Part shown: piece by piece, positions 1 to 12,751 of the stretch
Layout of the letters: each line of letters begins with the position of its first letter
How positions within the stretch are numbered: the first letter of the stretch is position 1
Assembly: GCA_015183035.1 (NCBI GenBank)
Contig: JACZZP010000024.1
Location: 1 to 64,000 of the forward strand
Source of the DNA: Meloidogyne chitwoodi
Lineage: Eukaryota > Nematoda > Chromadorea > Rhabditida > Meloidogynidae
DNA: 64,000 nucleotides
Direction of reading: 5' to 3'
Position numbers and translations under genes: made by a program
Notes under the pieces: model-generated
What the model was told of the DNA's origin: nothing
Databases searched by the model: none
The model's input: the letters and a program-made list of their open reading frames with translations, nothing else

Positions 1-724
1 TTTCAACATAAATTGAAACACTTGAAATGTTTCACAATAATGAAACACTTGAAATGTTTCAACAATAAATTGAAACACTTGAAATGTTTCAACAATAAAT
101 TGAAACACTTGAAATGTTTCAACAATAAATTGAAAACACTTGAAATGTTTCAACAATAAATTGAAACACTTGAAATGTTTCAACAATAATTGAAACACTT
201 GAAATGTTTCAACAATAAATTGAAACACTTGAAATGTTTCAACAATAAATTGAAACACTTGAAATGTTTCAACAATAAATTGAAACACTTGAAATGTTTC
301 AACAATAAATTGAAACACTTGAAATGTTTCAACAATAAATTGAAACACTTGAAATGTTTCAACAATAAATTGAAACACTTGAAATGTTTCAACAATAAAT
401 TGAAACACTTGAAATGTTTCAACAAGAAATTGAAACACTGAAATGTTTCAACAAGAAATTGAAACACTTGAAATGTTTCAACAATAAATTGAAACACTTG
501 AAATGTTTCAACAAGAAATTGAAACACTGAAATGTTTCAACAATAAATTGAAACACTTGAAATGTTTCAACAATAAATTGAAACACTTGAAATGTTTCAA
601 CAATAAATTGAAACACTTGAAATGTTTTCAACAATAAATTGAAACACTTGAAATGTTTCAACAATAAATTGAAACACTTGAAATGTTTCAACAAGAAATT
701 GAAATACTTGAAATGTTTCAACAA
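1..724. repeat. 30-bp minisatellite, array 1 (left-truncated)
   Basis: Head-to-tail copies of a 30-bp unit that reads TTGAAACACTTGAAATG followed by TTTCAACAATAAA. The window starts inside the array, so its true length is unknown. This is the least regular block, with several 1-2 base indels (for example near 30, 135, 185, 440, 525 and 625) that break the 30-bp register. A variant unit with CAAGAA instead of CAATAA recurs. Each unit contains a near-palindrome with arms TTGAAACA and TGTTTCAA. Three of the six reading frames are open only because 30 is a multiple of three. Confidence 0.97.
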
Positions 725-1130
725 TTTATGAAAATATTTTTGTTTTAATTATTTAAAGTCATAGAATCCAAATTTATAAAAGCAACTTTTTTTATAACTA
801 TGTACATAGTACTTCTATTTTGTATTATAATATTATTTACAAAACATCCAAAGCAAAATATTAAAAAAATTTACACGTAATTATTAGGACATTTAAAATT
901 TTTATAATTCTAATTGGAATAATCATATTGTATATAAATTTCTGTTCTCTGGCGACTGTTATAATATAACTGGAAATCTAAATCAACGAGAATTTGTTTG
1001 CACGTTGTGATAGAATTAATTAGAGATGAGAATTATTTTTTTTATACGAGAATTATTTTCACAGCGACACTTATAATTAAATATTATCTATCAATGTATA
1101 TTCAAGAGAAATTAGGTTAATGATATGTGC
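725..1130. repeat. Inter-array spacer, copy 1
   Basis: Unique-looking AT-rich spacer between arrays 1 and 2. It is the most divergent of five near-identical copies, with several small indels. It begins at the degenerate last unit (TTGAAATACTTG, then CAATTTATG) and ends at GATATGTGCTTCAACAATAAA. No convincing coding capacity is seen. The other copies are at 2096-2510, 4375-4788, 5576-5990 and 6960-7373, and an inverted diverged copy is at 58363-58592. Confidence 0.9.
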
Positions 1131-2095
1131 TTCAACAATAAATTGAAACACTTGAAATGTTTCAACAATAAATTGAAACACTTGAAATGTTTCAACAATA
1201 AATTGAAACACTTGAAATGTTTCAACAATAAATTGAAACACTTGAAATGTTTCAACAATAAATTGAAACACTTGAAATGTTTCAACAATAAATTGAAACA
1301 CTTGAAATGTTTCAACAATAAATTGAAACACTTGAAATGTTTCAACAATAAATTGAAACACTTGAAATGTTTCAACAATAAATTGAAACACTTGAAATGT
1401 TTCAACAATAAATTGAAACACTTGAAATGTTTCAACAATAAATTGAAACACTTGAAATGTTTCAACAATAAATTGAAACACTTGAAATGTTTCAACAAGA
1501 AATTGAAACACTTGAAATGTTTCAACAAGAAATTGAAACACTTGAAATGTTTCAACAATAAATTGAAACACTTGAAATGTTTCAACAATAAATTGAAACA
1601 CTTGAAATGTTTCAACAATAAATTGAAACACTTGAAATGTTTCAACAATAAATTGAAACACTTGAATGTTTCAACAATAAATTGAAACACTTGAATTGTT
1701 TCAACAATAAATTGAAACACTTGAATTGTTTCAACAAGAAATTGAAACACTTGAATTGTTTCAACAAGAAATTGAAACACTTGAAATGTTTCAACAAGAA
1801 ATTGAAACACTTGAAATGTTTCAACAAGAAATTGAAACACTTGAAATGTTTCAACAATAAATTGAAACACTTGAAATGTTTCAACAATAAATTGAAACAC
1901 TTGAAATGTTTCAACAATAAATTGAAACACTTGAAATGTTTCAACAATAAATTGAAACACTTGAAATGTTTCAACAATAAATTGAAACACTTGAAATGTT
2001 TCAACAAGAATTGAAACACTTGAGATGTTTCAACAATAAATTGAAACACTTGAAATGTTTCAACAAGAAATTGAAATACTTGAAATGTTTCAACA
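1131..2095. repeat. 30-bp minisatellite, array 2
   Basis: About 32 units of the 30-bp repeat in the same orientation as array 1. A run of three units with TTGAATTG instead of TTGAAATG lies near 1693-1770, followed by CAAGAA units, and a TTGAGATG unit lies near 2020. The same ordered set of variants recurs in array 5, so the two blocks are copies of one another. Confidence 0.97.
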
Positions 2096-2510
2096 ATTTA
2101 TGAAAAATATTTTTGTTTTAATTATTTAAAGTCAATAGAATCCAAATTTATAAAAGCAACTTTTTTTTATAAACTATGTACATAGTACTTCTAATTTTGT
2201 ATTATAATATTATTTACAAAACATCCAAAGCAAAATATTAAAAAATTTACACGTAATTATTAGGACATTTAAAATTTTTATAATTCTAATTGGAAATAAT
2301 CATATTGTATATAAAATTTCTGTTCTCTGGCGACTGTTATAATATAACTGGAAATCTAAAATCACGAGAATTTGTTTGCACGTTGTGATAGAATTAATTA
2401 GAGATGAGAATTATTTTTTTATACGAGAAATTATTTTCACAGCGACACTTATAATTAAATATTATCTATCAATGTATATATTCAAGAGAAATTAGGTTAA
2501 TGATATGTGC
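2096..2510. repeat. Inter-array spacer, copy 2
   Basis: Second copy of the ~415-bp AT-rich spacer. It differs from copies 3-5 by only a few single-base indels. No gene is recognised in it. Confidence 0.92.
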
Positions 2511-4374
2511 TTCAACAATAAATTGAAACACTTGAAATGTTTCAACAATAAATTGAAACACTTGAAATGTTTCAACAATAAATTGAAACACTTGAAATGT
2601 TTCAACAATAAATTGAAACACTTGAAATGTTTCAACAATAAATTGAAACACTTGAAATGTTTCAACAATAAATTGAAACACTTGAAATGTTTCAACAAGA
2701 AATTGAAACACTTGAAATGTTTCAACAAGAAATTGAAACACTTGAAATGTTTCAACAATAAATTGAAACACTTGAAATGTTTCAACAATAAATTGAAACA
2801 CTTGAAATGTTTCAACAATAAATTGAAACACTTGAATTGTTTCAACAATAAATTGAAACACTTGAAATGTTTCAACAATAAATTGAAACACTTGAAATGT
2901 TTCAACAATAAATTGAAACACTTGAAATGTTTCAACAATAAATTGAAACACTTGAAATGTTTCAACAATAAATTGAAACACTTGAAATGTTTCAACAATA
3001 AATTGAAACACTTGAAATGTTTCAACAATAAATTGAAACACTTGAAATGTTTCAACAAGAAATTGAAACACTTGAAATGTTTCAACAGAAATTGAAACAC
3101 TTGAAATGTTTCAACAATAAATTGAAACACTTGAAATGTTTCAACAATTTGAAACACTTGAAATGTTTCAACAATAAATTGAAACACTTGAATTGTTTCA
3201 ACAATAAATTGAAACACTTGAAATGTTTCAACAATAAATTGAAACACTTGAAATGTTTCAACAATAAATTGAAACACTTGAAATGTTTCAACAATAAATT
3301 GAAACACTTGAAATGTTTCAACAATAAATTGAAACACTTGAAATGTTTCAACAATAAATTGAAACACTTGAAATGTTTCAACAATAAATTGAAACACTTG
3401 AAATGTTTCAACAATAAATTGAAACACTTGAAATGTTTCAACAATAAATTGAAACACTTGAAATGTTTCAACAATAAATTGAAACACTTGAAATGTTTCA
3501 ACAATAAATTGAAACACTTGAAATGTTTCAACAATAAATTGAAACACTTGAAATGTTTCAACAATAAATTGAAACACTTGAAATGTTTCAACAATAAATT
3601 GAAACACTTGAAATGTTTCAACAATAAATTGAAACACTTGAAATGTTTCAACAAGAAATTGAAACACTTGAAATGTTTCAACAAGAAATTGAAACACTTG
3701 AAATGTTTCAACAATAAATTGAAACACTTGAAATGTTTCAACAATAAATTGAAACACTTGAAATGTTTCAACAATAAATTGAAACACTTGAAATGTTTCA
3801 ACAATAAATTGAAACACTTGAAATGTTTCAACAATAAATTGAAACACTTGAAATGTTTCAACAATAAATTGAAACACTTGAAATGTTTCAACAATAAATT
3901 GAAACACTTGAAATGTTTCAACAATAAATTGAAACACTTGAAATGTTTCAACAATAAATTGAAACACTTGAAATGTTTCAACAATAAATTGAAACACTTG
4001 AAATGTTTCAACAATAAATTGAAACACTTGAAATGTTTCAACAAGAAATTGAAACACTTGAAATGTTTCAACAAGAAATTGAAACACTTGAAATGTTTCA
4101 ACAATAAATTGAAACACTTGAAATGTTTCAACAATAAATTGAAACACTTGAAATGTTTCAACAAGAAATTGAAACACTTGAAATGTTTCAACAATAAATT
4201 GAAACACTTGAAATGTTTCAACAATAAATTGAAACACTTGAAATGTTTCAACAATAAATTGAAACACTTGAAATGTTTCAACAATAAATTGAAACACTTG
4301 AAATGTTTCAACAATAAATTGAAACACTTGAAATGTTTCAACAAGAAATTGAAATACTTGAAATGTTTCAACAA
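2511..4374. repeat. 30-bp minisatellite, array 3
   Basis: About 62 units, the longest left-hand block together with array 6. CAAGAA doublets recur (near 2698/2728, 3650/3680 and 4045/4075) and TTGAATTG variants are at about 2837 and 3191, which shows higher-order periodicity. Two short deletions near 3085 and 3148 break the register. Confidence 0.97.
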
Positions 4375-4788
4375 TTTATGAAAAATATTTTTGTTTTAAT
4401 TATTTAAAGTCAATAGAATCCAAATTTATAAAAGCAACTTTTTTTATAAACTATGTACATAGTACTTCTAATTTTGTATTATAATATTATTTACAAAACA
4501 TCCAAAGCAAAATATTAAAAAATTTACACGTAATTATTAGGACATTTAAAATTTTTATAATTCTAATTGGAAATAATCATATTGTATATAAAATTTCTGT
4601 TCTCTGGCGACTGTTATAATATAACTGGAAATCTAAAATCAACGAGAATTTGTTTGCACGTTGTGATAGAATTAATTAGAGATGAGAATTATTTTTTTAT
4701 ACGAGAAATTATTTTCACAGCGACACTTATAATTAAATATTATCTATCAATGTATATATTCAAGAGAAATTAGGTTAATGATATGTGC
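4375..4788. repeat. Inter-array spacer, copy 3
   Basis: Third copy of the ~415-bp spacer. A 68-codon open frame from 4567 is present in copies 3-5 but has no recognisable motif and its start lies in AT-rich DNA, so I do not call it a gene. Confidence 0.92.
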
Positions 4789-5575
4789 TTCAACAATAAA
4801 TTGAAACACTTGAAATGTTTCAACAATAAATTGAAACACTTGAAATGTTTCAACAATAAATTGAAACACTTGAAATGTTTCAACAATAAATTGAAACACT
4901 TGAAATGTTTCAACAATAAATTGAAACACTTGAAATGTTTCAACAATAAATTGAAACACTTGAAATGTTTCAACAATAAATTGAAACACTTGAAATGTTT
5001 CAACAATAAATTGAAACACTTGAAATGTTTCAACAATAAATTGAAACACTTGAAATGTTTCAACAATAAATTGAAACACTTGAAATGTTTCAACAATAAA
5101 TTGAAACACTTGAAATGTTTCAACAATAAATTGAAACACTTGAAATGTTTCAACAATAAATTGAAACACTTGAAATGTTTCAACAATAAATTGAAACACT
5201 TGAAATGTTTCAACAATAAATTGAAACACTTGAAATGTTTCAACAATAAATTGAAACACTTGAAATGTTTCAACAAGAAATTGAAACACTTGAAATGTTT
5301 CAACAAGAAATTGAAACACTTGAAATGTTTCAACAATAAATTGAAACACTTGAAATGTTTCAACAAGAAATTGAAACACTTGAAATGTTTCAACAATAAA
5401 TTGAAACACTTGAAATGTTTCAACAATAAATTGAAACACTTGAAATGTTTCAACAATAAATTGAAACACTTGAAATGTTTCAACAATAAATTGAAACACT
5501 TGAAATGTTTCAACAATAAATTGAAACACTTGAAATGTTTCAACAAGAAATTGAAATACTTGAAATGTTTCAACA
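4789..5575. repeat. 30-bp minisatellite, array 4
   Basis: About 26 very uniform units, the shortest complete block. Variants are confined to CAAGAA units near 5273-5370. The last unit is the border form (TTGAAATACTTG) shared by arrays 1-5. Confidence 0.97.
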
Positions 5576-5990
5576 ATTTATGAAAAATATTTTTGTTTTA
5601 ATTATTTAAAGTCAATAGAATCCAAATTTATAAAGCAACTTTTTTTATAAACTATGTACATAGTACTTCTAATTTTGTATTATAATATTATTTACAAAAC
5701 ATCCAAAGCAAAATATTAAAAAAATTTACACGTAATTATTAGGACATTTAAAATTTTTATAATTCTAATTGGAAATAATCATATTGTATATAAAATTTCT
5801 GTTCTCTGGCGACTGTTATAATATAACTGGAAATCTAAAATCAACGAGAATTTGTTTGCACGTTGTGATAGAATTAATTAGAGATGAGAATTATTTTTTT
5901 ATACGAGAAATTATTTTCACAGCGACACTTATAATTAAATATTATCTATCAATGTATATATTCAAGAGAAATTAGGTTAATGATATGTGC
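5576..5990. repeat. Inter-array spacer, copy 4
   Basis: Fourth copy of the ~415-bp spacer, nearly identical to copies 3 and 5. No gene is recognised in it. Confidence 0.92.
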
Positions 5991-6959
5991 TTCAACAATA
6001 AATTGAAACACTTGAAATGTTTCAACAATAAATTGAAACACTTGAAATGTTTCAACAATAAATTGAAACACTTGAAATGTTTCAACAATAAATTGAAACA
6101 CTTGAAATGTTTCAACAATAAATTGAAACACTTGAAATGTTTCAACAATAAATTGAAACACTTGAAATGTTTCAACAATAAATTGAAACACTTGAAATGT
6201 TTCAACAATAAATTGAAACACTTGAAATGTTTCAACAATAAATTGAAACACTTGAAATGTTTCAACAATAAATTGAAACACTTGAAATGTTTCAACAATA
6301 AATTGAAACACTTGAAATGTTTCAACAATAAATTGAAACACTTGAAATGTTTCAACAAGAAATTGAAACACTTGAAATGTTTCAACAAGAAATTGAAACA
6401 CTTGAAATGTTTCAACAATAAATTGAAACACTTGAAATGTTTCAACAATAAATTGAAACACTTGAAATGTTTCAACAATAAATTGAAACACTTGAAATGT
6501 TTCAACAATAAATTGAAACACTTGAAATGTTTCAACAATAAATTGAAACACTTGAATTGTTTCAACAATAAATTGAAACACTTGAATTGTTTCAACAAGA
6601 AATTGAAACACTTGAATTGTTTCAACAAGAAATTGAAACACTTGAAATGTTTCAACAAGAAATTGAAACACTTGAAATGTTTCAACAAGAAATTGAAACA
6701 CTTGAAATGTTTCAACAATAAATTGAAACACTTGAAATGTTTCAACAATAAATTGAAACACTTGAAATGTTTCAACAATAAATTGAAACACTTGAAATGT
6801 TTCAACAATAAATTGAAACACTTGAAATGTTTCAACAATAAATTGAAACACTTGAAATGTTTCAACAAGAAATTGAAACACTTGAGATGTTTCAACAATA
6901 AATTGAAACACTTGAAATGTTTCAACAAGAAATTGAAATACTTGAAATGTTTCAACAAT
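5991..6959. repeat. 30-bp minisatellite, array 5
   Basis: About 32 units. It carries the same ordered variants as array 2 (three TTGAATTG units near 6553-6630, then CAAGAA units, then TTGAGATG near 6884). This marks arrays 2 and 5 as products of a block duplication that included the spacer. Confidence 0.97.
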
Positions 6960-7373
6960 TTATGAAAAATATTTTTGTTTTAATTATTTAAAGTCAATAG
7001 AATCCAAATTTATAAAAGCAACTTTTTTTATAAACTATGTACATAGTACTTCTAATTTTGTATTATAATATTATTTACAAAACATCCAAAGCAAAATATT
7101 AAAAAAATTTACACGTAATTATTAGGACATTTAAAATTTTTATAATTCTAATTGGAAATAATCATATTGTATATAAAATTTCTGTTCTCTGGCGACTGTT
7201 ATAATATAACTGGAAATCTAAAATCAACGAGAATTTGTTTGCACGTTGTGATAGAATTAATTAGAGATGAGAATTATTTTTTTATACGAGAAATTATTTT
7301 CACAGCGACACTTATAATTAAATATTATCTATCAATGTATATATTCAAGAGAAATTAGGTTAATGATATGTGC
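6960..7373. repeat. Inter-array spacer, copy 5
   Basis: Fifth copy of the ~415-bp spacer. Its right border (GTGCTTCAACAATAAATTG) is the same as in the other copies. Confidence 0.92.
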
Positions 7374-9169
7374 TTCAACAATAAATTGAAACACTTGAAA
7401 TGTTTCAACAATAAATTGAAACACTTGAAATGTTTCAACAATAAATTGAAACACTTGAAATGTTTCAACAATAAATTGAAACACTTGAAATGTTTCAACA
7501 ATAAATTGAAACACTTGAAATGTTTCAACAATAAATTGAAACACTTGAAATGTTTCAACAAGAAATTGAAACACTTGAAATGTTTCAACAAGAAATTGAA
7601 ACACTTGAAATGTTTCAACAATAAATTGAAACACTTGAAATGTTTCAACAATAAATTGAAACACTTGAAATGTTTCAACAATAAATTGAAACACTTGAAT
7701 TGTTTCAACAATAAATTGAAACACTTGAAATGTTTCAACAATAAATTGAAACACTTGAAATGTTTCAACAATAAATTGAAACACTTGAAATGTTTCAACA
7801 ATAAATTGAAACACTTGAAATGTTTCAACAATAAATTGAAACACTTGAAATGTTTCAACAATAAATTGAAACACTTGAAATGTTTCAACAATAAATTGAA
7901 ACACTTGAAATGTTTCAACAAGAAATTGAAACACTTGAAATGTTTCAACAAGAAATTGAAACACTTGAAATGTTTCAACAATAAATTGAAACACTTGAAA
8001 TGTTTCAACAATAAATTGAAACACTTGAAATGTTTCAACAATAAATTGAAACACTTGAATTGTTTCAACAATAAATTGAAACACTTGAAATGTTTCAACA
8101 ATAAATTGAAACACTTGAAATGTTTCAACAATAAATTGAAACACTTGAAATGTTTCAACAATAAATTGAAACACTTGAAATGTTTCAACAATAAATTGAA
8201 ACACTTGAAATGTTTCAACAATAAATTGAAACACTTGAAATGTTTCAACAATAAATTGAAACACTTGAAATGTTTCAACAATAAATTGAAACACTTGAAA
8301 TGTTTCAACAATAAATTGAAACACTTGAAATGTTTCAACAATAAATTGAAACACTTGAAATGTTTCAACAATAAATTGAAACACTTGAAATGTTTCAACA
8401 ATAAATTGAAACACTTGAAATGTTTCAACAATAAATTGAAACACTTGAAATGTTTCAACAATAAATTGAAACACTTGAAATGTTTCAACAATAAATTGAA
8501 ACACTTGAAATGTTTCAACAAGAAATTGAAACACTTGAAATGTTTCAACAAGAAATTGAAACACTTGAAATGTTTCAACAATAAATTGAAACACTTGAAA
8601 TGTTTCAACAATAAATTGAAACACTTGAAATGTTTCAACAATAAATTGAAACACTTGAAATGTTTCAACAATAAATTGAAACACTTGAAATGTTTCAACA
8701 ATAAATTGAAACACTTGAAATGTTTCAACAATAAATTGAAACACTTGAAATGTTTCAACAATAAATTGAAACACTTGAAATGTTTCAACAATAAATTGAA
8801 ACACTTGAAATGTTTCAACAATAAATTGAAACACTTGAAATGTTTCAACAATAAATTGAAACACTTGAAATGTTTCAACAATAAATTGAAACACTTGAAA
8901 TGTTTCAACAAGAAATTGAAACACTTGAAATGTTTCAACAAGAAATTGAAACACTTGAAATGTTTCAACAATAAATTGAAACACTTGAAATGTTTCAACA
9001 ATAAATTGAAACACTTGAAATGTTTCAACAATAAATTGAAACACTTGAAATGTTTCAACAAGAAATTGAAACACTTGAAATGTTTCAACAATAAATTGAA
9101 ACACTTGAAATGTTTCAACAATAAATTGAAACACTTGAAATGTTTCAACAATAAATTGAAACACTTGAA
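7374..9169. repeat. 30-bp minisatellite, array 6 (right end of left cluster)
   Basis: About 60 units without indels. CAAGAA doublets at about 7558/7588, 7918/7948, 8518/8548 and 8908/8938, and TTGAATTG units at 7697 and 8057, give a 360-bp (12-unit) higher-order period over part of the block. Unlike arrays 1-5 it does not end with the border unit. It stops abruptly at TTGAAATTTTG, about 150 bp from the 3' end of the chemoreceptor gene. Confidence 0.97.
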
Positions 9170-9319
9170 ATTTTGAATATATTCTTTGCTTGAATAATTA
9201 TTTTATATTAGCTGTTTAAAAATTTTTTATAAGTTAATTTATATTTTTATCTTCTAAAAAAGAACATGGGCAAAAATTTTATTCGATATAAATTTATTAA
9301 ACAATATATTAAACTAAAA

Positions 9320-12300
9320 TTATATTTTGTTCTTTGGCAAATTTGTTTCCCAAGCAGCTTGAATACTTAGAAAGTGTCTATCAGCTTCTAATTTGCCAGT
9401 ACTTTTTATTAATTGTCCTCCACGAATATCTTTTAAAAGAGTTGGTTTTTCATTTTTAGACCTTTGTTCTTCCTCTGCTGCAATTTTATTACTCTTTGAA
9501 TTATTAAAAAATAAACATTTAAAATTTTTAAATATTTTGCTCAAATCTCTCCTTAGAAATGGATGGCACCTTAAATGAAAATAATTTTATTTAATAAATT
9601 TAAAAACTTACAAAATCATTGATAATTCAATAAAGAAGCATAGATAAGTAATTGGAAGATATAAAATAAAACTAACACATAAAACAACACCAAATTGTGA
9701 TGTAACTATTCTAAAATATGCCAAACCTAGAGGAAGTCCAGCTATTATATTTATACAAACATGCAAACAAAGTGTAGGAATTAATTGTTTTGTTGTACGA
9801 ATATTCTCTGATAACTGAAAAAATAATTATTGATAACTTGTTTATTTAGGTTAAACATCCCATTTATTCGCAAATTCTTCAATTCATTTTTTATTTAATA
9901 AATTTATTTTTTATATTTTGCGAATAAATGGGCCGCCACACTCCTTCAAACACTTGAATCTTAGAAATTAGTATTTGTCTATTTCTATTTCTTTAAATAC
10001 TGTAAGACCTCATATTATTTTCTCTCATTCAAAAATTCGATATTCGCGCAATCTTATTTTATAAATTAATTTCTAAGACTCAAATGGAGGGATGGGTGTG
10101 TCATAACCAAAAAAGTACTTAATTATTAAATAAACAAAAATACTCTTTAAATAACCTGATATCTGCCTGTTAATTTATGAGCACTTAGTGCGGAACCATT
10201 TCTTTCAAAATAAACTTTTTCATTATGCCTTAAGAGTCTTAGAAAAATCTGAAATATTTTTTAAAAATTATAAAAATATTTAAAAATTCTTACAAAAATT
10301 TCAATAATTCCAAAAGTTGACATAATTGACTGACTTATTACATTAACTAATAAATTATCTACTTCAGTTGAGTTGGAAAAATAATATGCTGTTATTATAG
10401 TGATAATACTCTATTTAAATAAAAGTTTATTTTAAATAAAATATGGAAAAATTTGCTTTGAGGGCCCAGATTCCGATCTGTACAATATATATGTCATTCG
10501 AAAGAGCTCGTCGAGTAGAGTCGAACGACATCAAAAAAAGTTTTGGGACTCAAGTCGGAGCCGAGATACAGGTCCCCGAAAATTGAAAAACCATACGGGG
10601 GAGTAAGCTCATATTTGGGGTGAAAAATTCGAATATGAGTATAATAGCTCATTCGAAAGTGCTATTCGAGACTATCGAATGAGACCAAAATTGTCTTGAT
10701 TGAACGATTTTGAACAAAATTATGAAGGATCGAAGTTTGCTGGAAACTCGTCAAACTTGGACCTATTGGGAGTGTTTTTTATGGCTTCTTCATTCGGGAG
10801 CCCATCTCTCCTTGGCTTTTTGTACATGCGTCATTCTACGGCGCAAATTACAACAATTCAGTGAAAATAATTTAGGAGCAGCCGCGGTAATCACCTCAAA
10901 TGAGCTTACTCCCCCGTATGGTTTTTCAATTTTCGGGGACCTGTATCTCGGCTCCGGCTTGAGTCCCAAAACTTTTTTTGATGTCGTTCGACTCTACTCG
11001 ACGAGCTCTTTCGAATGACATATATATTGTACAGATCGGAATCTGGGCCCTCAAAGCAAGTTTTACCTAAAATATATTAAACAAAGTTTATTTTAAATAA
11101 ATTTTTATTAATTTTATTGGCATGCCGACACTTCCGGACCAACGCTTCTGGACTCAAACTTCTGGTCCAAAACTTGGATATATATTTAGTACCATGCTAC
11201 AAAGTTGTTGAATAAATTATTATACCAATTGGTCCTTTAAAGAGGGAAATAAACTAATTTCTTTGTAAGCTTTTGTGGGCGTCCGGAAATGTCGGTCCTG
11301 AAGTGTCGCTCTACCATTTTATTAGTATATTTATGAGTTAATTTTAAAAAATTCAGATTAAATTTAAAAAAAATACAAAAATTTTCTGTACTTTGTAAAA
11401 AATAAATTAAAAAAATCGACTTTTAGAGAGCTTTGAATTATAAGGGTAATTTAAAATTAACCATGGAAACAATCTTTTCATAAATCACGTGTTAATATTC
11501 ATTATATACCCAATTTAGTGCAGCAAAAATGTATCAACCTTATACCTTTTATTTATTTTCAAAAATTTAAAAAATTCCCCCTTTTCAAGCCGGGAAAGGT
11601 TCCTTTTGAAATTGGAAATAAATTTAACTAAATTTTCCTATTTCGGATTCAGGCCGGTAATTTTATAATTCAAATTCCCTTTCCCAGTTTTTTCAAAATT
11701 CCAATTTCTAATTTTGTTTAAAATTTTATGAATTATTTATTTAAATTTATTTAAATAATTTAAATAAAATATATATATATATTTATTTCTTTTACTTACA
11801 TCAATAATAACCCAAGTATAAGTAAACCATTTTGAACGATAATTCTCATAATTGGATACCCAAACTGTTGCTAATAATCTTTCCATAATTATTGTATGAC
11901 AAAGAAAGTTTCTAAAATACATAACTACACTATATATAAATACTATAATCTTGGGAGAATAAAACATATTATTTAAAATTAGTCGAAGTATTAGAACATA
12001 TGATCTAACTAAAAATTAAAAAAATTAATTAAAATTAATTAATAAATAAAAATAATTAAAAAATTAATTTAAATACTTTTTTAATCTTTTAATTATTAAA
12101 CATTTAGTAATTTTGAAAAATATTTATTTGAGGTACCGCTCGACTTTTTTTTTATCCGAAAACCCGAAATTTCATCAAAACAACCCTAAATCTAACTATT
12201 AAACTCAACCAGTGACATTTCTTTTATATGCTAGAAGTCAAAAAATAATTACACATTTTTGGAAATAGAACAGTACAATTATATCATAAATAATAAAATT

Positions 12301-12751
12301 AAAAAATAACAGCTGTATTTTATCTAATAATTTATCTAATCTTGCTAGAAAAAGTTAAAAGAAATTATTGGAATTATTTATTAAATATTACTACCAATGA
12401 ATAAAATATATTATTTAATTTTAAAATAATTTTTTTAATTAAATATGTATCAATATTTTAAATTTAAAAAAATTAAATAATTAATTTACAAATTGTTCGA
12501 AGAAAAATAAAAAAGCTTTGAGAGAGAAGAATAAATTTTAAATTTGGATGCAGAACAGATGTTTTTAAAATTAAATAAAAATTTAATGCTGAGAAAGGTC
12601 CGACCAAAATTAAATTTCCAAATAAATCTAATATATTATGAATTAATAAAAATAAATATTCAAAAAAGTCTGTAGGTTGATAACTATTTAATTGATGTGT
12701 AATATTTATATTATTATTTAGTTCACTGTTGTTGTTGTTAATATTATCCAT
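9320..12751 (-). CDS. Seven-transmembrane chemoreceptor, Sra/Srab-like
   Basis: Six exons join in phase to a 377-residue protein: 12490-12751, 11800-12008, 10294-10410, 10156-10248, 9612-9814 and 9320-9569. All have GT donors and AG acceptors. The length and hydrophobic segments fit a nematode seven-pass G-protein-coupled chemoreceptor of a sensory-neuron membrane. Visible landmarks are an N-rich extracellular start, LHPNLKFILL after the first membrane segment, an IIMERLLATVW motif at the end of the third, RYQLSENIRTTK before the sixth, and CHPFLRRDL after the seventh, followed by a charged cytoplasmic tail. These match the Sra/Srab superfamily as I know it; the exact subfamily is uncertain. 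The start was chosen at the first ATG of exon 1, with the reading frame open from there. Intron 2 (10411-11799) is enlarged by a 609-bp inverted-repeat element. The gene looks intact and is divergent from the cellulase. Confidence 0.82.
10452..11060. mobile_element. Foldback/MITE-like element with 161-bp inverted repeats
   Basis: Bases 10452-10612 are an almost perfect reverse complement of 10900-11060, around a ~290-bp centre. The ends read TTTGCTTTGAGGGCCC inward. A 19-bp direct repeat (AAAGTTTATTTTAAATAAA) lies outside each arm, at 10422-10440 and 11083-11101. The element sits in intron 2 of the chemoreceptor and is much richer in G and C than its surroundings. The open frame inside it (10710-11018) is largely arm sequence and not a gene. 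No transposase is present, so it must be non-autonomous if mobile. Confidence 0.85.
11119..11316. mobile_element. Small inverted-repeat element
   Basis: The left end GCCGACACTTCCGGACC (from about 11124) pairs with the right end GGTCCTGAAGTGTCGC (to about 11310), around an AT-rich core that also holds CCGGAAATGTCGG. It lies in the same chemoreceptor intron, next to the larger foldback. No clear target duplication is seen. Confidence 0.55.

Noticed and set aside
2492..4327. Repeat-protein gene of about 611 codons (and similar frames in both clusters)
   Set aside because: Open frames occur on both strands and in overlapping frames as a consequence of a 30-bp unit; indels switch frames freely and no start context or introns are seen.
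4567..4773. 68-residue protein conserved in three spacers
   Set aside because: The frame is conserved only because the spacers are near-identical DNA copies; copies 1 and 2 break it and there is no motif.
1..9169. CRISPR-like array of short repeats
   Set aside because: The 30-bp units are contiguous with no unique spacers, the DNA is clearly eukaryotic, and no cas genes are present. It is a minisatellite.
9150..9320. Chromosome end at the edge of the satellite
   Set aside because: No TTAGGC-type nematode telomere repeat is visible and unique genes follow immediately; a subterminal location is possible but not shown.
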